From positions 1 to 18,397 of the forward strand of contig CANNLB010000001.1 in NCBI GenBank assembly GCA_947505565.1: 18,397 nucleotides of DNA, in the 5' to 3' direction. Shown here piece after piece: positions 6,115 through 14,029 of the stretch. The notes under the pieces were generated by a model, which was not told where the DNA came from, searched no databases, and saw nothing but the letters and a program-made list of their open reading frames with translations. A program made the translations under genes and the position numbers. This DNA is from Acidobacteriota bacterium. Its GTDB lineage: Bacteria; Acidobacteriota; Terriglobia; Bryobacterales; Bryobacteraceae. The stretch's first letter is position 1. Every line of letters begins with the position of its first letter.

Positions 6115-8184
6115 ATGCCGAGCCAAACGTCATTCCTGGATTCGATTTTTAAGTCGCTGCAGTGGAAATCCGCGGGTGAATTCGCTATTCCCGTCGCGGT
6201 GCTCAGCATCGTGCTGGCTCTCATTATTCCATTGCCAGGTGTGTTGTTGGATTTCATGGTTGTAATCGACATCATGCTGTCGCTCGTCGTCATGCTGGTT
6301 TCTTTGCAGATCAAGCGGCCGGTGGAATTCAATTCGTTTCCCACGCTGCTCTTGCTGCTGACACTCTTCCGCTTGGCACTCAACGTGTCTTCTTCTCGGT
6401 TAATCCTGTTGAATGGCAACTCGGGTACAGCCGCCGCCGGCCACGTGATTGAGGCTTTCGGTAATTTTGTGGTCGGCGGCAACTACATCATTGGTGCCGT
6501 AGTTTTCTTGATTTTGTGTGGAATTCAGTACATCGTCATCAACCATGGCGCAGTTCGCATCTCCGAAGTCACGGCCCGCTTCACCCTGGATGCGATGCCG
6601 GGAAAGCAAATGGCGATCGATGCCGATCTCAATGCTGGCCTGATTGACGAAGCGACGGCCAAGCAGAGACGGAAGGACTTGTCGAGTGAGGCGGAATTTT
6701 ATGGTTCCATGGACGGCGCGTCGCGTTTCACCCAGCGGGACGCGATTGCTAGCCTTTTGATTACCGCGATCAACATCATTGCGGGATTTCTCATAGGCGT
6801 GTTGCAGCACGGAATGCCGCTGACCAAGGCGCTACAAACCTACACGGTACTCACCATCGGGGATGGTCTGGTGACGGTTATTCCGGCCCTCATGATCTCG
6901 GTGGCCGGTGGCCTCATTATTACGCGGGCCAACTCCGAGCTGGCGCTGGGTGCCGATGTGCAAACCCAGTTGTTCGGCGATTATCGCCCACTCCTAGTGG
7001 CCGGTTCGGCCATGATGATGCTGGCTCTGATTCCCGGCCTTCCTGCGATACCCTTCCTTCTCCTCGGTGGTTCTGTGACCGCGTTCGCCTGGCAGGAGCG
7101 CCGTCGAATTTCCGACGAAGACGTCGAGAAATTGACGAAGGCGCTAGTGTCTCCGACCGCTGAACCGGTCGAAGACCTCCTCCGAGTGGAACTGATTGCG
7201 ATCGAAGTGGGAGTGGGGCTGGTGTCGTTCGTCGAGGGTGGTCCGCGGTCTCCCCTCATGCAGCGCATCGCCGGAATCCGGCGTCAACTGGCCAGCCAGC
7301 TCGGATTCATTCTGCCCTCGGTTCGGGTGACCGACAACTTGTTGCTGCGGTCTCGCGAGTACATTATTCTGCTTCGCGGGGCCGAGATTGCGCGTTTCGA
7401 ACTCGCGAAGGATCAACAACTTGCGATCCCTACGGGCAAGCAACCAGCACCGGCATCCGGCAAGCCGGCGCAAGATCCAGCGTTTGGACTCAGCGCCTGG
7501 TGGATATCCAATGGCGAGGCCGACACGGTTCGCGCAGCCGGGTTTACGGTGGTCGATGACGTCAGTATTTTGAGCACCCATTTCGCCGAAATCATTCGCC
7601 GCTACGCGCATGAAATCTTCGGCCGGCAGGACGCCAAGACGTTTTGCGACCGCGTGGCGACGCAAAGTCCGAAGTTGGTAGAAGATGTGGTGCCGAAATT
7701 GCTTTCCTTGGCCAGCGTGCAACGCGTACTTCAGAATTTACTCCGAGAGCGCGTCTCCATTCGCGACGGCAGCTCGATTCTCGAAGCTCTGGGCGAGGCG
7801 GGCGCGATCACGAAAAACCCCGTGCTACTCACCGAGTATGTCCGGCAGGCCATTCGACGTTCGCTGGTCAAGTCGTTTGTTTCCCCGAAACACGAACTGC
7901 ACGCCTATTTCATTGACCCCGCCATGGAGCAGCAGATTGAAGGTGCGCTCGAACACGCCGAGACGAATACCATTCTCACCTTGCACCCCGCGGTGTTGCA
8001 GGACATGGTGGCACGTGTAGCCAAGAAGATCGAAAAGCCGGCGACCTCGGTCATTGCCATCACCAGCGTTACCGCACGACATCATCTGCGTCAGATTTTG
8101 GAAGCGGAGTGGCCGCACCTGGTTGTACTCTCCCAGAACGAAGTGCCTCCGGAAATCAAAGTCCGGACACTCGGGACCATCTAA
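6115..8184 (+). CDS. flhA: Flagellar export gate protein FlhA
   Basis: FlhA is the large export-gate component of the flagellar type III secretion apparatus; its cytoplasmic ring docks chaperone-substrate complexes such as FliS-flagellin. The 689-residue product has several N-terminal membrane segments (about 23-43, 46-66, 115-140, 208-232, 240-262, 290-320). The FHIPEP family signature is present around residues 68-97 (RPVEFNSFPTLLLLLTLFRL and NVSSSR), with GDGLVTVIPALMISVAGGL in the membrane part. The cytoplasmic half after about 340 has the usual conserved strings, including REYIILLRGAEIARFEL, and HEIFGRQDAKTF. Length is normal. No other export-gate gene (flhB, fliPQR) lies in the window. 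Confidence 0.97.
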   Translation: MPSQTSFLDSIFKSLQWKSAGEFAIPVAVLSIVLALIIPLPGVLLDFMVVIDIMLSLVVMLVSLQIKRPVEFNSFPTLLLLLTLFRLALNVSSSRLILLNGNSGTAAAGHVIEAFGNFVVGGNYIIGAVVFLILCGIQYIVINHGAVRISEVTARFTLDAMPGKQMAIDADLNAGLIDEATAKQRRKDLSSEAEFYGSMDGASRFTQRDAIASLLITAINIIAGFLIGVLQHGMPLTKALQTYTVLTIGDGLVTVIPALMISVAGGLIITRANSELALGADVQTQLFGDYRPLLVAGSAMMMLALIPGLPAIPFLLLGGSVTAFAWQERRRISDEDVEKLTKALVSPTAEPVEDLLRVELIAIEVGVGLVSFVEGGPRSPLMQRIAGIRRQLASQLGFILPSVRVTDNLLLRSREYIILLRGAEIARFELAKDQQLAIPTGKQPAPASGKPAQDPAFGLSAWWISNGEADTVRAAGFTVVDDVSILSTHFAEIIRRYAHEIFGRQDAKTFCDRVATQSPKLVEDVVPKLLSLASVQRVLQNLLRERVSIRDGSSILEALGEAGAITKNPVLLTEYVRQAIRRSLVKSFVSPKHELHAYFIDPAMEQQIEGALEHAETNTILTLHPAVLQDMVARVAKKIEKPATSVIAITSVTARHHLRQILEAEWPHLVVLSQNEVPPEIKVRTLGTI

Positions 8185-8211
8185 GCTTTCATGCCCCCAG
8201 GAGAATCCACA

Positions 8212-9159
8212 ATGTGCATCAAATCCTACTTTGCCAACCGCGTCGCCGTCGCTGTCGAACTTGCTCAGCGGGAACTCGGCGAAGACGCAGTTCTGCTTTC
8301 CACCCGTCTTACGGAGGGCGAAGCCCGTGAATTTGGAAAGTATGAAGTCGTTTTTGGCATCAATGCGCCTGTCGATCCTCCCGACATGACAAGCGAGATG
8401 GGGGACTCACCCGAGGATGAATTCCTAAAACGAGAACTCGACGCCATCGGCGATAGGGCTCCGGAGTGGTCCGACGACACTCTCACCGCGGCTCCGTGGC
8501 TACGGATTACCTCTCCGGCCCCAACTCGCCTTGCTTTGCCGCGGCCGACGTCGCCCGTGTTCTTTGATCCGATCGGGCCGCCCGGCGTAATCGCCGTAGT
8601 CGGTCCGGGCGGTGCCGGTAAAACTTCCGCTTTGATGAAACTGGCGTTCATCCTTTCGGCGGTTCGGGGTGCCCGCATCCGCTGCGTTCAGTTCGACACC
8701 GACCGCCTAGCGGCAATCGAACCGATGCGGACGTTTTGTGAGATTCTCGACGTTCCGCTCCTCATGCGGAACGGAATCACCCCAAATGACCTGCGTCCTT
8801 CCTCCGCAACTGAATATGTTCTCGTTGACACACCTGGTTTTACACCAGACGACGGCGATGCGTCCGGCCGACTAGCCGAAATCCTCGGTACGCTTCCCGG
8901 CTACCGAACCTATCTGGTTGTCCCCGCTTGGTATTCGCCGACCGAACTTCCCGCGATGAGCGGTCGGTTTGCTCCGTTCGCGGCCGACCATCTGATCGTG
9001 ACTCGCGCCGATGAGGTTTCGAGTGACGCCACCGTTTCGGCGTTAGCGACCTCGTGCCAATTGCCTCTCTCCTTGGTTTCGGCGAGCCGCGATGCGTCCG
9101 CGGGCTTTATCAACGCCACTCATTTGCACCAGTTGTCTCCGATGGAATCGGCGGCCTGA
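8212..9159 (+). CDS. flhF: Flagellar biosynthesis GTPase FlhF, short form
   Basis: FlhF is an SRP-type GTPase that sets flagellar position and number, usually at a cell pole. A frame opens at 8191, but the ATG at 8212 has AGGAG at 8-nt spacing and gives the family N-terminus (MCIKSYFANRVAVAVELAQR then ELGEDAVLL). GTPase motifs are visible: P-loop GPGGAGKTS (131-139), FDTDRLAAIEPMRTF (161-175), DTPGF (206-210) and TRAD (264-267), where the canonical G4 is TKxD. The link between N-terminal part and P-loop is short and partly acidic, and the total of 315 residues is below most FlhFs. It is followed directly by fliA; the partner MinD-like ATPase gene flhG/fleN, often placed between them, is absent here. 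Confidence 0.92.
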   Translation: MCIKSYFANRVAVAVELAQRELGEDAVLLSTRLTEGEAREFGKYEVVFGINAPVDPPDMTSEMGDSPEDEFLKRELDAIGDRAPEWSDDTLTAAPWLRITSPAPTRLALPRPTSPVFFDPIGPPGVIAVVGPGGAGKTSALMKLAFILSAVRGARIRCVQFDTDRLAAIEPMRTFCEILDVPLLMRNGITPNDLRPSSATEYVLVDTPGFTPDDGDASGRLAEILGTLPGYRTYLVVPAWYSPTELPAMSGRFAPFAADHLIVTRADEVSSDATVSALATSCQLPLSLVSASRDASAGFINATHLHQLSPMESAA

Positions 9160-9174
9160 GGTACGGATACGCCT

Positions 9175-9945
9175 ATGTCAACCATGCAGTGTCAGCTAAC
9201 CTACGAACCGCAATCGATCGGGAACGGCGTTGATCGGGAGTCGTTAATTATTGAGCACCTGCAGCAGGTAAAGTGGATTGCCACCCGTCTGCACGAGCGA
9301 ATGCCGGAGTCGACGAATCTCGAGGATTTGATCTCGATCGGGGTAATCGGCCTAATTCAGGCCGTCGATAATTTTGATGCTTCCCTTAACGTGAAGCTAA
9401 AGACCTACGCGGAGTTTAAGATCCGGGGAGCTATTCTCGATAGCGTCCGCGGGATGGATGGCATCGGCTCTCATCACCGCAAAAAAGTCAAGACTATTCA
9501 AACGGCGATTCAGACGCTGCAACACAAGCTAATGCGTCAGCCGACCGAACCGGAAATCGCCACCGCGCTCGGCATTTCACTGAGTGAATATTACGACTGG
9601 CTTATCGAAGTGCGCGGGGTCCGCATCGGCAGCCTGGATGCCGAAACACCCGAAGGCAGCAGTTTCATGAGCCTCGTCGCCGACCCGAAGGCGCACACAC
9701 CCGAGCACCAAATGCAAAAGTCCGAGCTGGAGCGTCAGATTGCCGCAGCCGTCAGCTCCATGCCCAAGGCTGAACAAACCGTGCTTGACCTCTACTACGA
9801 CAAAGAGTTGAATCTGCGGGAGATTGGGCAGGTTATGAATCTGCACGCTACCCGCATCCACCAGCTCAAATCGCAGGCTATTCTTCGCCTGCGAGCCCAC
9901 CTCACCGAAGCCTGGCCCGGCGCATTGTCAATACTTGGCGTTTGA
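9175..9945 (+). CDS. fliA: Flagellar sigma factor FliA (sigma-28)
   Basis: This sigma-70 family factor (256 residues) directs RNA polymerase to late flagellar promoters. Region 2 covers about 24-95 and includes NLEDLISIGVIGLIQAVDNF and TYAEFKIRGAILDSVRGMD. Region 3 follows with HHRKKVKTIQTAIQTL and RQPTEPEIATALGIS. Region 4 (about 195-250) contains AEQTVLDLYYDKELNLREIG and RIHQLKSQAILRLR, which would read the -35. The FliA/WhiG subgroup is indicated by this layout, the lack of region 1.1 and the surrounding genes. The start could be 9175 or the ATG at 9184; neither has a strong ribosome-binding site. Its likely anti-sigma factor FlgM is encoded 760 bp downstream, and several candidate target promoters lie within this window. 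Confidence 0.95.
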   Translation: MSTMQCQLTYEPQSIGNGVDRESLIIEHLQQVKWIATRLHERMPESTNLEDLISIGVIGLIQAVDNFDASLNVKLKTYAEFKIRGAILDSVRGMDGIGSHHRKKVKTIQTAIQTLQHKLMRQPTEPEIATALGISLSEYYDWLIEVRGVRIGSLDAETPEGSSFMSLVADPKAHTPEHQMQKSELERQIAAAVSSMPKAEQTVLDLYYDKELNLREIGQVMNLHATRIHQLKSQAILRLRAHLTEAWPGALSILGV

Positions 9946-9997
9946 CTCAAGTTCGCACCTGACGTTTGGAGAAGCAAGGATCAATCCGGAGAACAAT

Positions 9998-10243
9998 ATG
10001 GAAGCCTTGATGGATGTAAAACTACAGATTACTGTCTCTTTCGGACGCTCGCGGGTTTCCCTGCGTGACATTCTCGACTCGGAACCAGGAGCGTTAATCC
10101 CACTGGAACGAACCGAAGGCCAACTAGTGGAGATTCAGGTTAACCGGTCCGTTATCGGCTACGGTGAAGTGGTCGACGTTGACGGGCACTATGGCATCCG
10201 TATTCACCACCTAGCCAAGTCGCCTCTCACGGAATCCATTTAG
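9998..10243 (+). CDS. fliN: Flagellar motor switch protein FliN, minimal
   Basis: FliN forms the bottom of the C-ring and helps in export and switching. The 81-residue product is essentially one SpoA domain: DVKLQITVSFGRSRVSLRDI, then GALIPLERTEGQLVEIQVN, and GYGEVVDVDGHYGIRIHHL. An upstream in-frame ATG at 9935 would overlap fliA, but GGAG at 6-nt spacing before 9998 and the position of the conserved domain favour the shorter form. There is no long N-terminal extension as seen in E. coli FliN, nor a CheC-like domain as in FliY. It sits between fliA and a small membrane-protein gene, with an 8-bp gap to the latter, so co-transcription is likely. Confidence 0.9.
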   Translation: MEALMDVKLQITVSFGRSRVSLRDILDSEPGALIPLERTEGQLVEIQVNRSVIGYGEVVDVDGHYGIRIHHLAKSPLTESI

Positions 10244-10251
10244 GAAACGAC

Positions 10252-10635
10252 ATGACTCTCACTATCATCGGCCCATTCTTATTCGGTATCTTCGTCTTGA
10301 TCATCTGCGCCCTCATCTGTCGATTTCTGCCGAGCTTACTGCGTAGGCGTCGACAGAAGCGAGTCAAAGCGAGAGGCCCGCGGCGTGCCGAGTCGATCCG
10401 ATCCATCCGAGCCTCGCTGACAGACATCTACCACCAGTTAGAAGATTCTCCAGTGGAGGACTCCGGCCCGCAGAAGAAGTCCGCGATCGGCATTCTCTAT
10501 CGCTGTGGCATACCCGGCGCTGATATCGCCGAGCAGCTTCGGTTGAGCAGAAGCGAAGTCGATCTAACGATAAAGGTCGACCGTCACAGGGTACAGCGGA
10601 AGGTTCAGGAACGTGGCGTTACCCACTCTTTATGA
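10252..10635 (+). CDS. Small membrane-anchored protein with a helix-turn-helix-like tail, SwrB/DUF2802-like
   Basis: 127 residues. One membrane segment (about 5-28, IIGPFLFGIFVLIICALICR) is followed by a strongly basic stretch (31-48, RRRRQKR and RGPRR) that would place the rest in the cytoplasm. The C-terminal part (about 78-110) reads AIGILYRCGIPGADIAEQLR then LSRSEVDLTIKV. This resembles the tail of DUF2802/SwrB-type proteins, with an IAEQL-x-LSRSEV helix-turn-helix-like motif. Those genes lie next to flhF/fliA or sigD in other bacteria; SwrB of Bacillus promotes flagellar export maturation. FliO, also small and single-pass and often next to fliN, is the alternative, but the tail argues against it. 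AGGAAA precedes the ATG. Function is inference. Confidence 0.7.
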   Translation: MTLTIIGPFLFGIFVLIICALICRFLPSLLRRRRQKRVKARGPRRAESIRSIRASLTDIYHQLEDSPVEDSGPQKKSAIGILYRCGIPGADIAEQLRLSRSEVDLTIKVDRHRVQRKVQERGVTHSL

Positions 10636-10704
10636 TTTCTCCTCTACTTTGCCTCGATTTTTGCGAGGTGGGGCTAATCGATCATCACGGGGAAAAGGAT
10701 TACC

Positions 10705-11004
10705 ATGCAGATTGACACGACAACAGTAGTCGGGACGTTGACCAGCGAAGTTTCGAGGCGCAGTTCGGCGGCGTCCTCTGGGATAAGTGCACGCTCGCAG
10801 GAACATGATCGCTTCGGATCCAGCAACGGCGACACCATCCAGACGAAGGCCACGGATCTGGTGCATTTGGTTCTACAGTCTCCGGACAAGGCATCCGAAG
10901 CTCGTTTGGCGCGGCTCCAGCAGGAATACGAATCCGGCGATTACCGACCAGCGGCGCACGAAGTCGCGCGCGCCATTTTCGCTGGCATCCTGCACGGCGA
11001 CTAG
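10705..11004 (+). CDS. flgM: Anti-sigma-28 factor FlgM
   Basis: FlgM binds FliA and is exported through the completed hook, releasing the sigma factor for late genes. The 99-residue product has a low-complexity, Ser/Thr-rich and probably disordered N-terminal half and the conserved FlgM C-terminal block: LVHLVLQSPDKASEARLARL, then QQEYESGDYRPAAHEVARAI. In known FlgM proteins this region contacts sigma-28. AAGGA lies 5 nt before the ATG. It begins the group flgM, flgN-like, flgK, flgL, an arrangement common in many bacteria. The 69 bp before it include a short hairpin (10652-10668) but no recognisable promoter. Confidence 0.9.
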   Translation: MQIDTTTVVGTLTSEVSRRSSAASSGISARSQEHDRFGSSNGDTIQTKATDLVHLVLQSPDKASEARLARLQQEYESGDYRPAAHEVARAIFAGILHGD

Positions 11005-11028
11005 CGTAACCAGAGCAATGGACTACAC

Positions 11029-11388
11029 ATGACTGCAAACGAGTTATTGATCTTGCGGACCGAGATGCTCAGCATCCGGGAGATATTGACGACCTGCCCG
11101 GATGCCGCCCTATCGGAGGTGGAAAGCCGCCTCGATGCGGTCGCCGAATCGATTGCCCGCCGCCAAGGAATCGCCTCGCCTGTGGCCGCGGCATGCTTGC
11201 CGAAAGGACACGAAGTAGTGCGGGATATTCATTGCATACTCGGTGATCTCGCGGCACTCTGCGAACAAGCGGCGGAATTCTACGGTAACTGGCTCGCCAC
11301 GCTTGGCTCGCTGGCGGGGGAGTATGACGGAACCGGGGTGCCGTCCTTTCCGCCGTTGCAGCAAACGCGCGTTACCGCCCGAGGCTAA
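11029..11388 (+). CDS. Probable FlgN-type export chaperone
   Basis: 119 residues, largely helical, with repeated leucine-rich amphipathic stretches (ELLILRTEMLSIREIL, VESRLDAVAESIARRQ, HCILGDLAALCEQAAEFY then GNWLATLGSLAGEY). The last segment, an aromatic helix near the C-terminus followed by a disordered tail, is the pattern of FlgN chaperones, which bind FlgK and FlgL and deliver them for export. Sequence similarity alone is weak. The call leans on the position exactly between flgM and flgK, the standard flgN slot. The ribosome-binding site is poor. The start codon overlaps the stop of a meaningless 4-codon frame. Confidence 0.65.
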   Translation: MTANELLILRTEMLSIREILTTCPDAALSEVESRLDAVAESIARRQGIASPVAAACLPKGHEVVRDIHCILGDLAALCEQAAEFYGNWLATLGSLAGEYDGTGVPSFPPLQQTRVTARG

Positions 11389-11399
11389 GGAGCGTTACA

Positions 11400-12845
11400 A
11401 TGGCGAACCTACTAGCATCTCTATCGTCCCTGAGCAGCGGTTTGCGGGCGTTTGAACAGTCCCTCGGAACTTCGCAGAATAACGTGGGCAACGCTGCCAC
11501 TCCGGGGTACGCCCGTCAATCGACGATCATGATCGCACTCCCATTTGACGGGGCGGGAGGACTGATCGGTGGGGTGGCCTCCGGCGGTATTCAGAGTGCC
11601 CGCGACCGATTCGCCGAGCTCGCCGTCGAACGCCAGACCTCAAACCTCGGCCAGTTCAAGGAGGCGGCGTCCTTGTTGCGCTCGCTGAACCAGCTTCTCG
11701 AGTTGAGTGGGGACTCCAGCGTTCCTGCCGGTTTCAATCAACTTCTGCAGAGTTTCTCGGCCTGGAGTGTTGCGCCCCAGTCTGCCTCCGCGCGGCAGCA
11801 GGTCGTTGCCCAAGCCGACCAGTTCGCTAACTCGGTTCGTTTCGCTGCCAGCCAAATCCAAAACATGGCGGCTGAGTCCGAACACCGGCTAATTGATGTT
11901 ACACACCAAATCAACACTCTCGGCCAGCGCATCGCGGCGATCAATAGCCAGCGAACCGGAGGAACGGCCACCAATTCGGCACTTGAAACGGCTCTCTACC
12001 GCACGTTGGATGAGCTGTCTTCGCTGACCACTTTCACAGTCCTAGCTGGCGAAAACGGGCAAATGAACGTCCTCTTGGGTGGCCAGACACCGCTCGCCAT
12101 CGGGGGTAAGTCTTTCGCTATCAGCGGGGCGCTGGCTCCGCCGCCGGATGCCAACAGCGTAGGTGGGGTACCGGAATGGCGGTTTATGAACGCCAATGGC
12201 CAGAACATTACCGGTCAGTTCTCGGCGGGCAAAGTCCGCGCCCTGCTCGATTTACGAAACGATACACTTCCCGGGCTCCTCGGCGGCCAAGGCCAAATCG
12301 GGTCACTGAACGCGTTTGCCACAGCTGTGGCGGAAAGAATCAATGGTCTGCTCACCGCCGGTCAAGTCTCGCCCGGCACACCCCCAGTGAGCGGCGTTCC
12401 CCTATTTAGTTTTGCCAGTGTCAATCCGGCCCAAGCCGCCTCGTCGTTCCGGATCAACCAAACCCTGTCCGACAGCGAGCTTGCCGCGGGGTTAGCCGCC
12501 ACGCAGACGGGGCCTCCGACGGTGGCCAACGGCGTCGCACTCGAACTGGCCGGATTACAGCTATCCAATTCGCCGCTGAACCAGATAAACGGAGTGGGCT
12601 TTCTCGCCTTCTATGGTGGGATTGCAGCGGACATAGGGTCCGGGGCACAAACGGCTTCGGATTGGGAGGACCGCTCCAACTCTTTGCTCAACCAGGCCAA
12701 AGCAATGCGCCAGGATGCCTCCGGAGTTTCCCTCGACGAAGAAGCCGCTCGTATCGTGGAACTCCAGCGCGGCTATCAGGCCATTTCTCGCGTCGTCTCC
12801 GTAATTGACCAGATGACAGATTCACTCATGGCGATGATTCGCTAG
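11400..12845 (+). CDS. flgK: Hook-associated protein 1 FlgK
   Basis: FlgK forms the first ring of the hook-filament junction. The 481-residue product has the flagellar rod/hook N-terminus SSGLRAFEQSLGTSQNNVGN and AATPGYARQ, a heptad-rich region (IDVTHQINTLGQRIAAINSQ) and the C-terminal D0 helix GVSLDEEAARIVELQRGYQA, VVSVIDQM. It is at the shorter end for the family, mainly because the middle surface domains are small. AAGGAG, formed partly by the preceding gene's stop, sits at 7-nt spacing before the ATG. It follows flgM and the flgN-like gene and precedes flgL by 13 bp. Confidence 0.95.
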   Translation: MANLLASLSSLSSGLRAFEQSLGTSQNNVGNAATPGYARQSTIMIALPFDGAGGLIGGVASGGIQSARDRFAELAVERQTSNLGQFKEAASLLRSLNQLLELSGDSSVPAGFNQLLQSFSAWSVAPQSASARQQVVAQADQFANSVRFAASQIQNMAAESEHRLIDVTHQINTLGQRIAAINSQRTGGTATNSALETALYRTLDELSSLTTFTVLAGENGQMNVLLGGQTPLAIGGKSFAISGALAPPPDANSVGGVPEWRFMNANGQNITGQFSAGKVRALLDLRNDTLPGLLGGQGQIGSLNAFATAVAERINGLLTAGQVSPGTPPVSGVPLFSFASVNPAQAASSFRINQTLSDSELAAGLAATQTGPPTVANGVALELAGLQLSNSPLNQINGVGFLAFYGGIAADIGSGAQTASDWEDRSNSLLNQAKAMRQDASGVSLDEEAARIVELQRGYQAISRVVSVIDQMTDSLMAMIR

Positions 12846-12858
12846 AAGGACAACGACC

Positions 12859-13779
12859 ATGATTAACGGACTCACTCCTCGCCTAGAGAATTTCCTCCTT
12901 AACATCAGCCGGATCCAAAGTCGTGCTTCCGAAGCCCAACAGCAGGTGTCGTCGGGACTTCGACTGCGGTCTGCCGTCGACGACCCCGGAAGCGTCGACC
13001 GGCTTCTCCGTGCCGACTCCGGGTTAGCGGCGGCCGAACAGACTCAAAAGAACATGACGGTCGTGAAGGCTGAAGTTGAGGTCGGATCCAACGCGGTGCA
13101 GGCGGCGATTAAATTGATGGATGAAGCTCTCACCTTGGGCAGCCAAGCCTCCAGCGGCGCTTTCGGAACCGACAAGCGCACCATTCTCGCCGAGCAATTG
13201 GCGGGTTTGCAAGCCCGTATGGTGAACACCTCGGCCATCATCTTCAATGGCCGTTATGTCTTCAGCGGCGATCTGGATGGCACCCCTTCGTATGCCCTTA
13301 ATTTGACCAATCCGAACGGGGTTGATCGCCTTGCCACTCCCACTTCGACTCTGCGAATCGCCAATTCCGACGGCACTCACATCGCCGTTGGACGCACCGC
13401 ACAGGAGCTGTTCGACCGTCGTGATTCCATCGGCTCATTCGCCCCGGAAAATGTTTTCGCGGCGCTTCAAAACCTTCGTGTCGCAGTCGAATCCGGGACG
13501 GATGCCACGGTGGCATCCGCCCTCGATCAAGTGCGGACCGCGCAAAACTATCTCAATACGCAGGGTGCCGGTTACGGCTCCACGCTCACCCGCCTTACCG
13601 CGGCACAGGGTGAGGCGGCAAGTGCCCAAGCGCAGTGGAAGATCACACTCAGCGAGATTCGCGATGCTGACATCGCGTCGTCGATCCTAGAAATGCAACA
13701 ATTGCATACACAACTAACCGCCTCCATGTCCGCACAGGCCCAATATCCACGAACCTCCCTATTCGATTACCTCAAGTAA
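12859..13779 (+). CDS. flgL: Hook-associated protein 3 FlgL
   Basis: FlgL is the second ring of the hook-filament junction, on which the filament grows. The 306-residue product is flagellin-like at both ends: SRIQSRASEAQQQVSSGLRL, then AVDDPGSVDRLLRADSGLAA, and near the C-terminus EIRDADIASSILEMQQLHTQ. The FlgL-specific middle includes IIFNGRYVFSGDLDGTPSYA. Normal length. GAAGGA precedes the ATG. It ends the flgM-flgN-flgK-flgL group; a sigma-28-like promoter begins 8 bp after its stop. Confidence 0.95.
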   Translation: MINGLTPRLENFLLNISRIQSRASEAQQQVSSGLRLRSAVDDPGSVDRLLRADSGLAAAEQTQKNMTVVKAEVEVGSNAVQAAIKLMDEALTLGSQASSGAFGTDKRTILAEQLAGLQARMVNTSAIIFNGRYVFSGDLDGTPSYALNLTNPNGVDRLATPTSTLRIANSDGTHIAVGRTAQELFDRRDSIGSFAPENVFAALQNLRVAVESGTDATVASALDQVRTAQNYLNTQGAGYGSTLTRLTAAQGEAASAQAQWKITLSEIRDADIASSILEMQQLHTQLTASMSAQAQYPRTSLFDYLK

Positions 13780-13786
13780 GATTTCG

Positions 13787-13814
13787 CTAAAGAAAGAGGC
13801 CGAAAGTTCGATAA
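13787..13814 (+). promoter_or_regulatory. Sigma-28-like promoter ahead of the 67-codon ORF
   Basis: CTAAA (13787-13791), a 15-bp spacer and TTCGATAA (13807-13814). Compared with the enterobacterial FliA consensus (TAAA, 15 bp, GCCGATAA), the -35 is exact and the -10 matches 6 of 8. Expected transcription start near 13821, only about 5 nt before the ATG at 13826. Confidence 0.65.
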
Positions 13815-13825
13815 GAAGTCCTACC

Positions 13826-14029
13826 ATGCATTCGATCAAATTCCAGCCGATGGAGCAGTCGAAGGAAAAGAGAATTTCCTTCGGAGCTGCTTCCGACCAC
13901 GTCGAGATCACCCTGCTAATTCGGGAAACGACGAGCGCTCTCGACGCCGGATGTATGTTCTCTGGCCATCGGATCCAGTTGGCCGCTCGATTACTCCACC
14001 ACCTGGAGCTCAGGGTAAACGAGAAATAA
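13826..14029 (+). CDS. Orphan 67-residue protein behind a sigma-28-like promoter
   Basis: I do not recognise this product. The frame starts at 13826, or possibly at the ATG at 13850. It has a basic N-terminus (MEQSKEKRISFG), a central hydrophobic strand-like stretch (HVEITLLIRETTSALDAGCM) and a C-terminal helix (IQLAARLLHHLELRVNEK). It is not CsrA or FliW, the genes that often follow flgL. It has no signal peptide or membrane segment. Its 3' end overlaps the minus-strand fliM-like gene by 20 bp. A strong sigma-28-like promoter immediately upstream argues that something here is transcribed; it may be the protein or a small RNA. The expected leader of about 5 nt leaves no room for a ribosome-binding site unless the second ATG is used. 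Confidence 0.5.
   Translation: MHSIKFQPMEQSKEKRISFGAASDHVEITLLIRETTSALDAGCMFSGHRIQLAARLLHHLELRVNEK

Noticed and set aside
8425..8456. CTAAA ... GGCGATAG inside flhF as a sigma-28 promoter
   Set aside because: The spacer is 19 bp, against 15-16 at the other sites, and it lies within a coding region.
10652..10668. Hairpin CCTCG-7-CGAGG before flgM as a terminator
   Set aside because: Five-base stem and no T-run after it; it is followed by a G-rich stretch, so termination is unlikely.
13826..14029. Orphan ORF as CsrA or FliW
   Set aside because: It lacks the CsrA opening (MLVLTRK-like) and the RLGI core, and is half the length of FliW.
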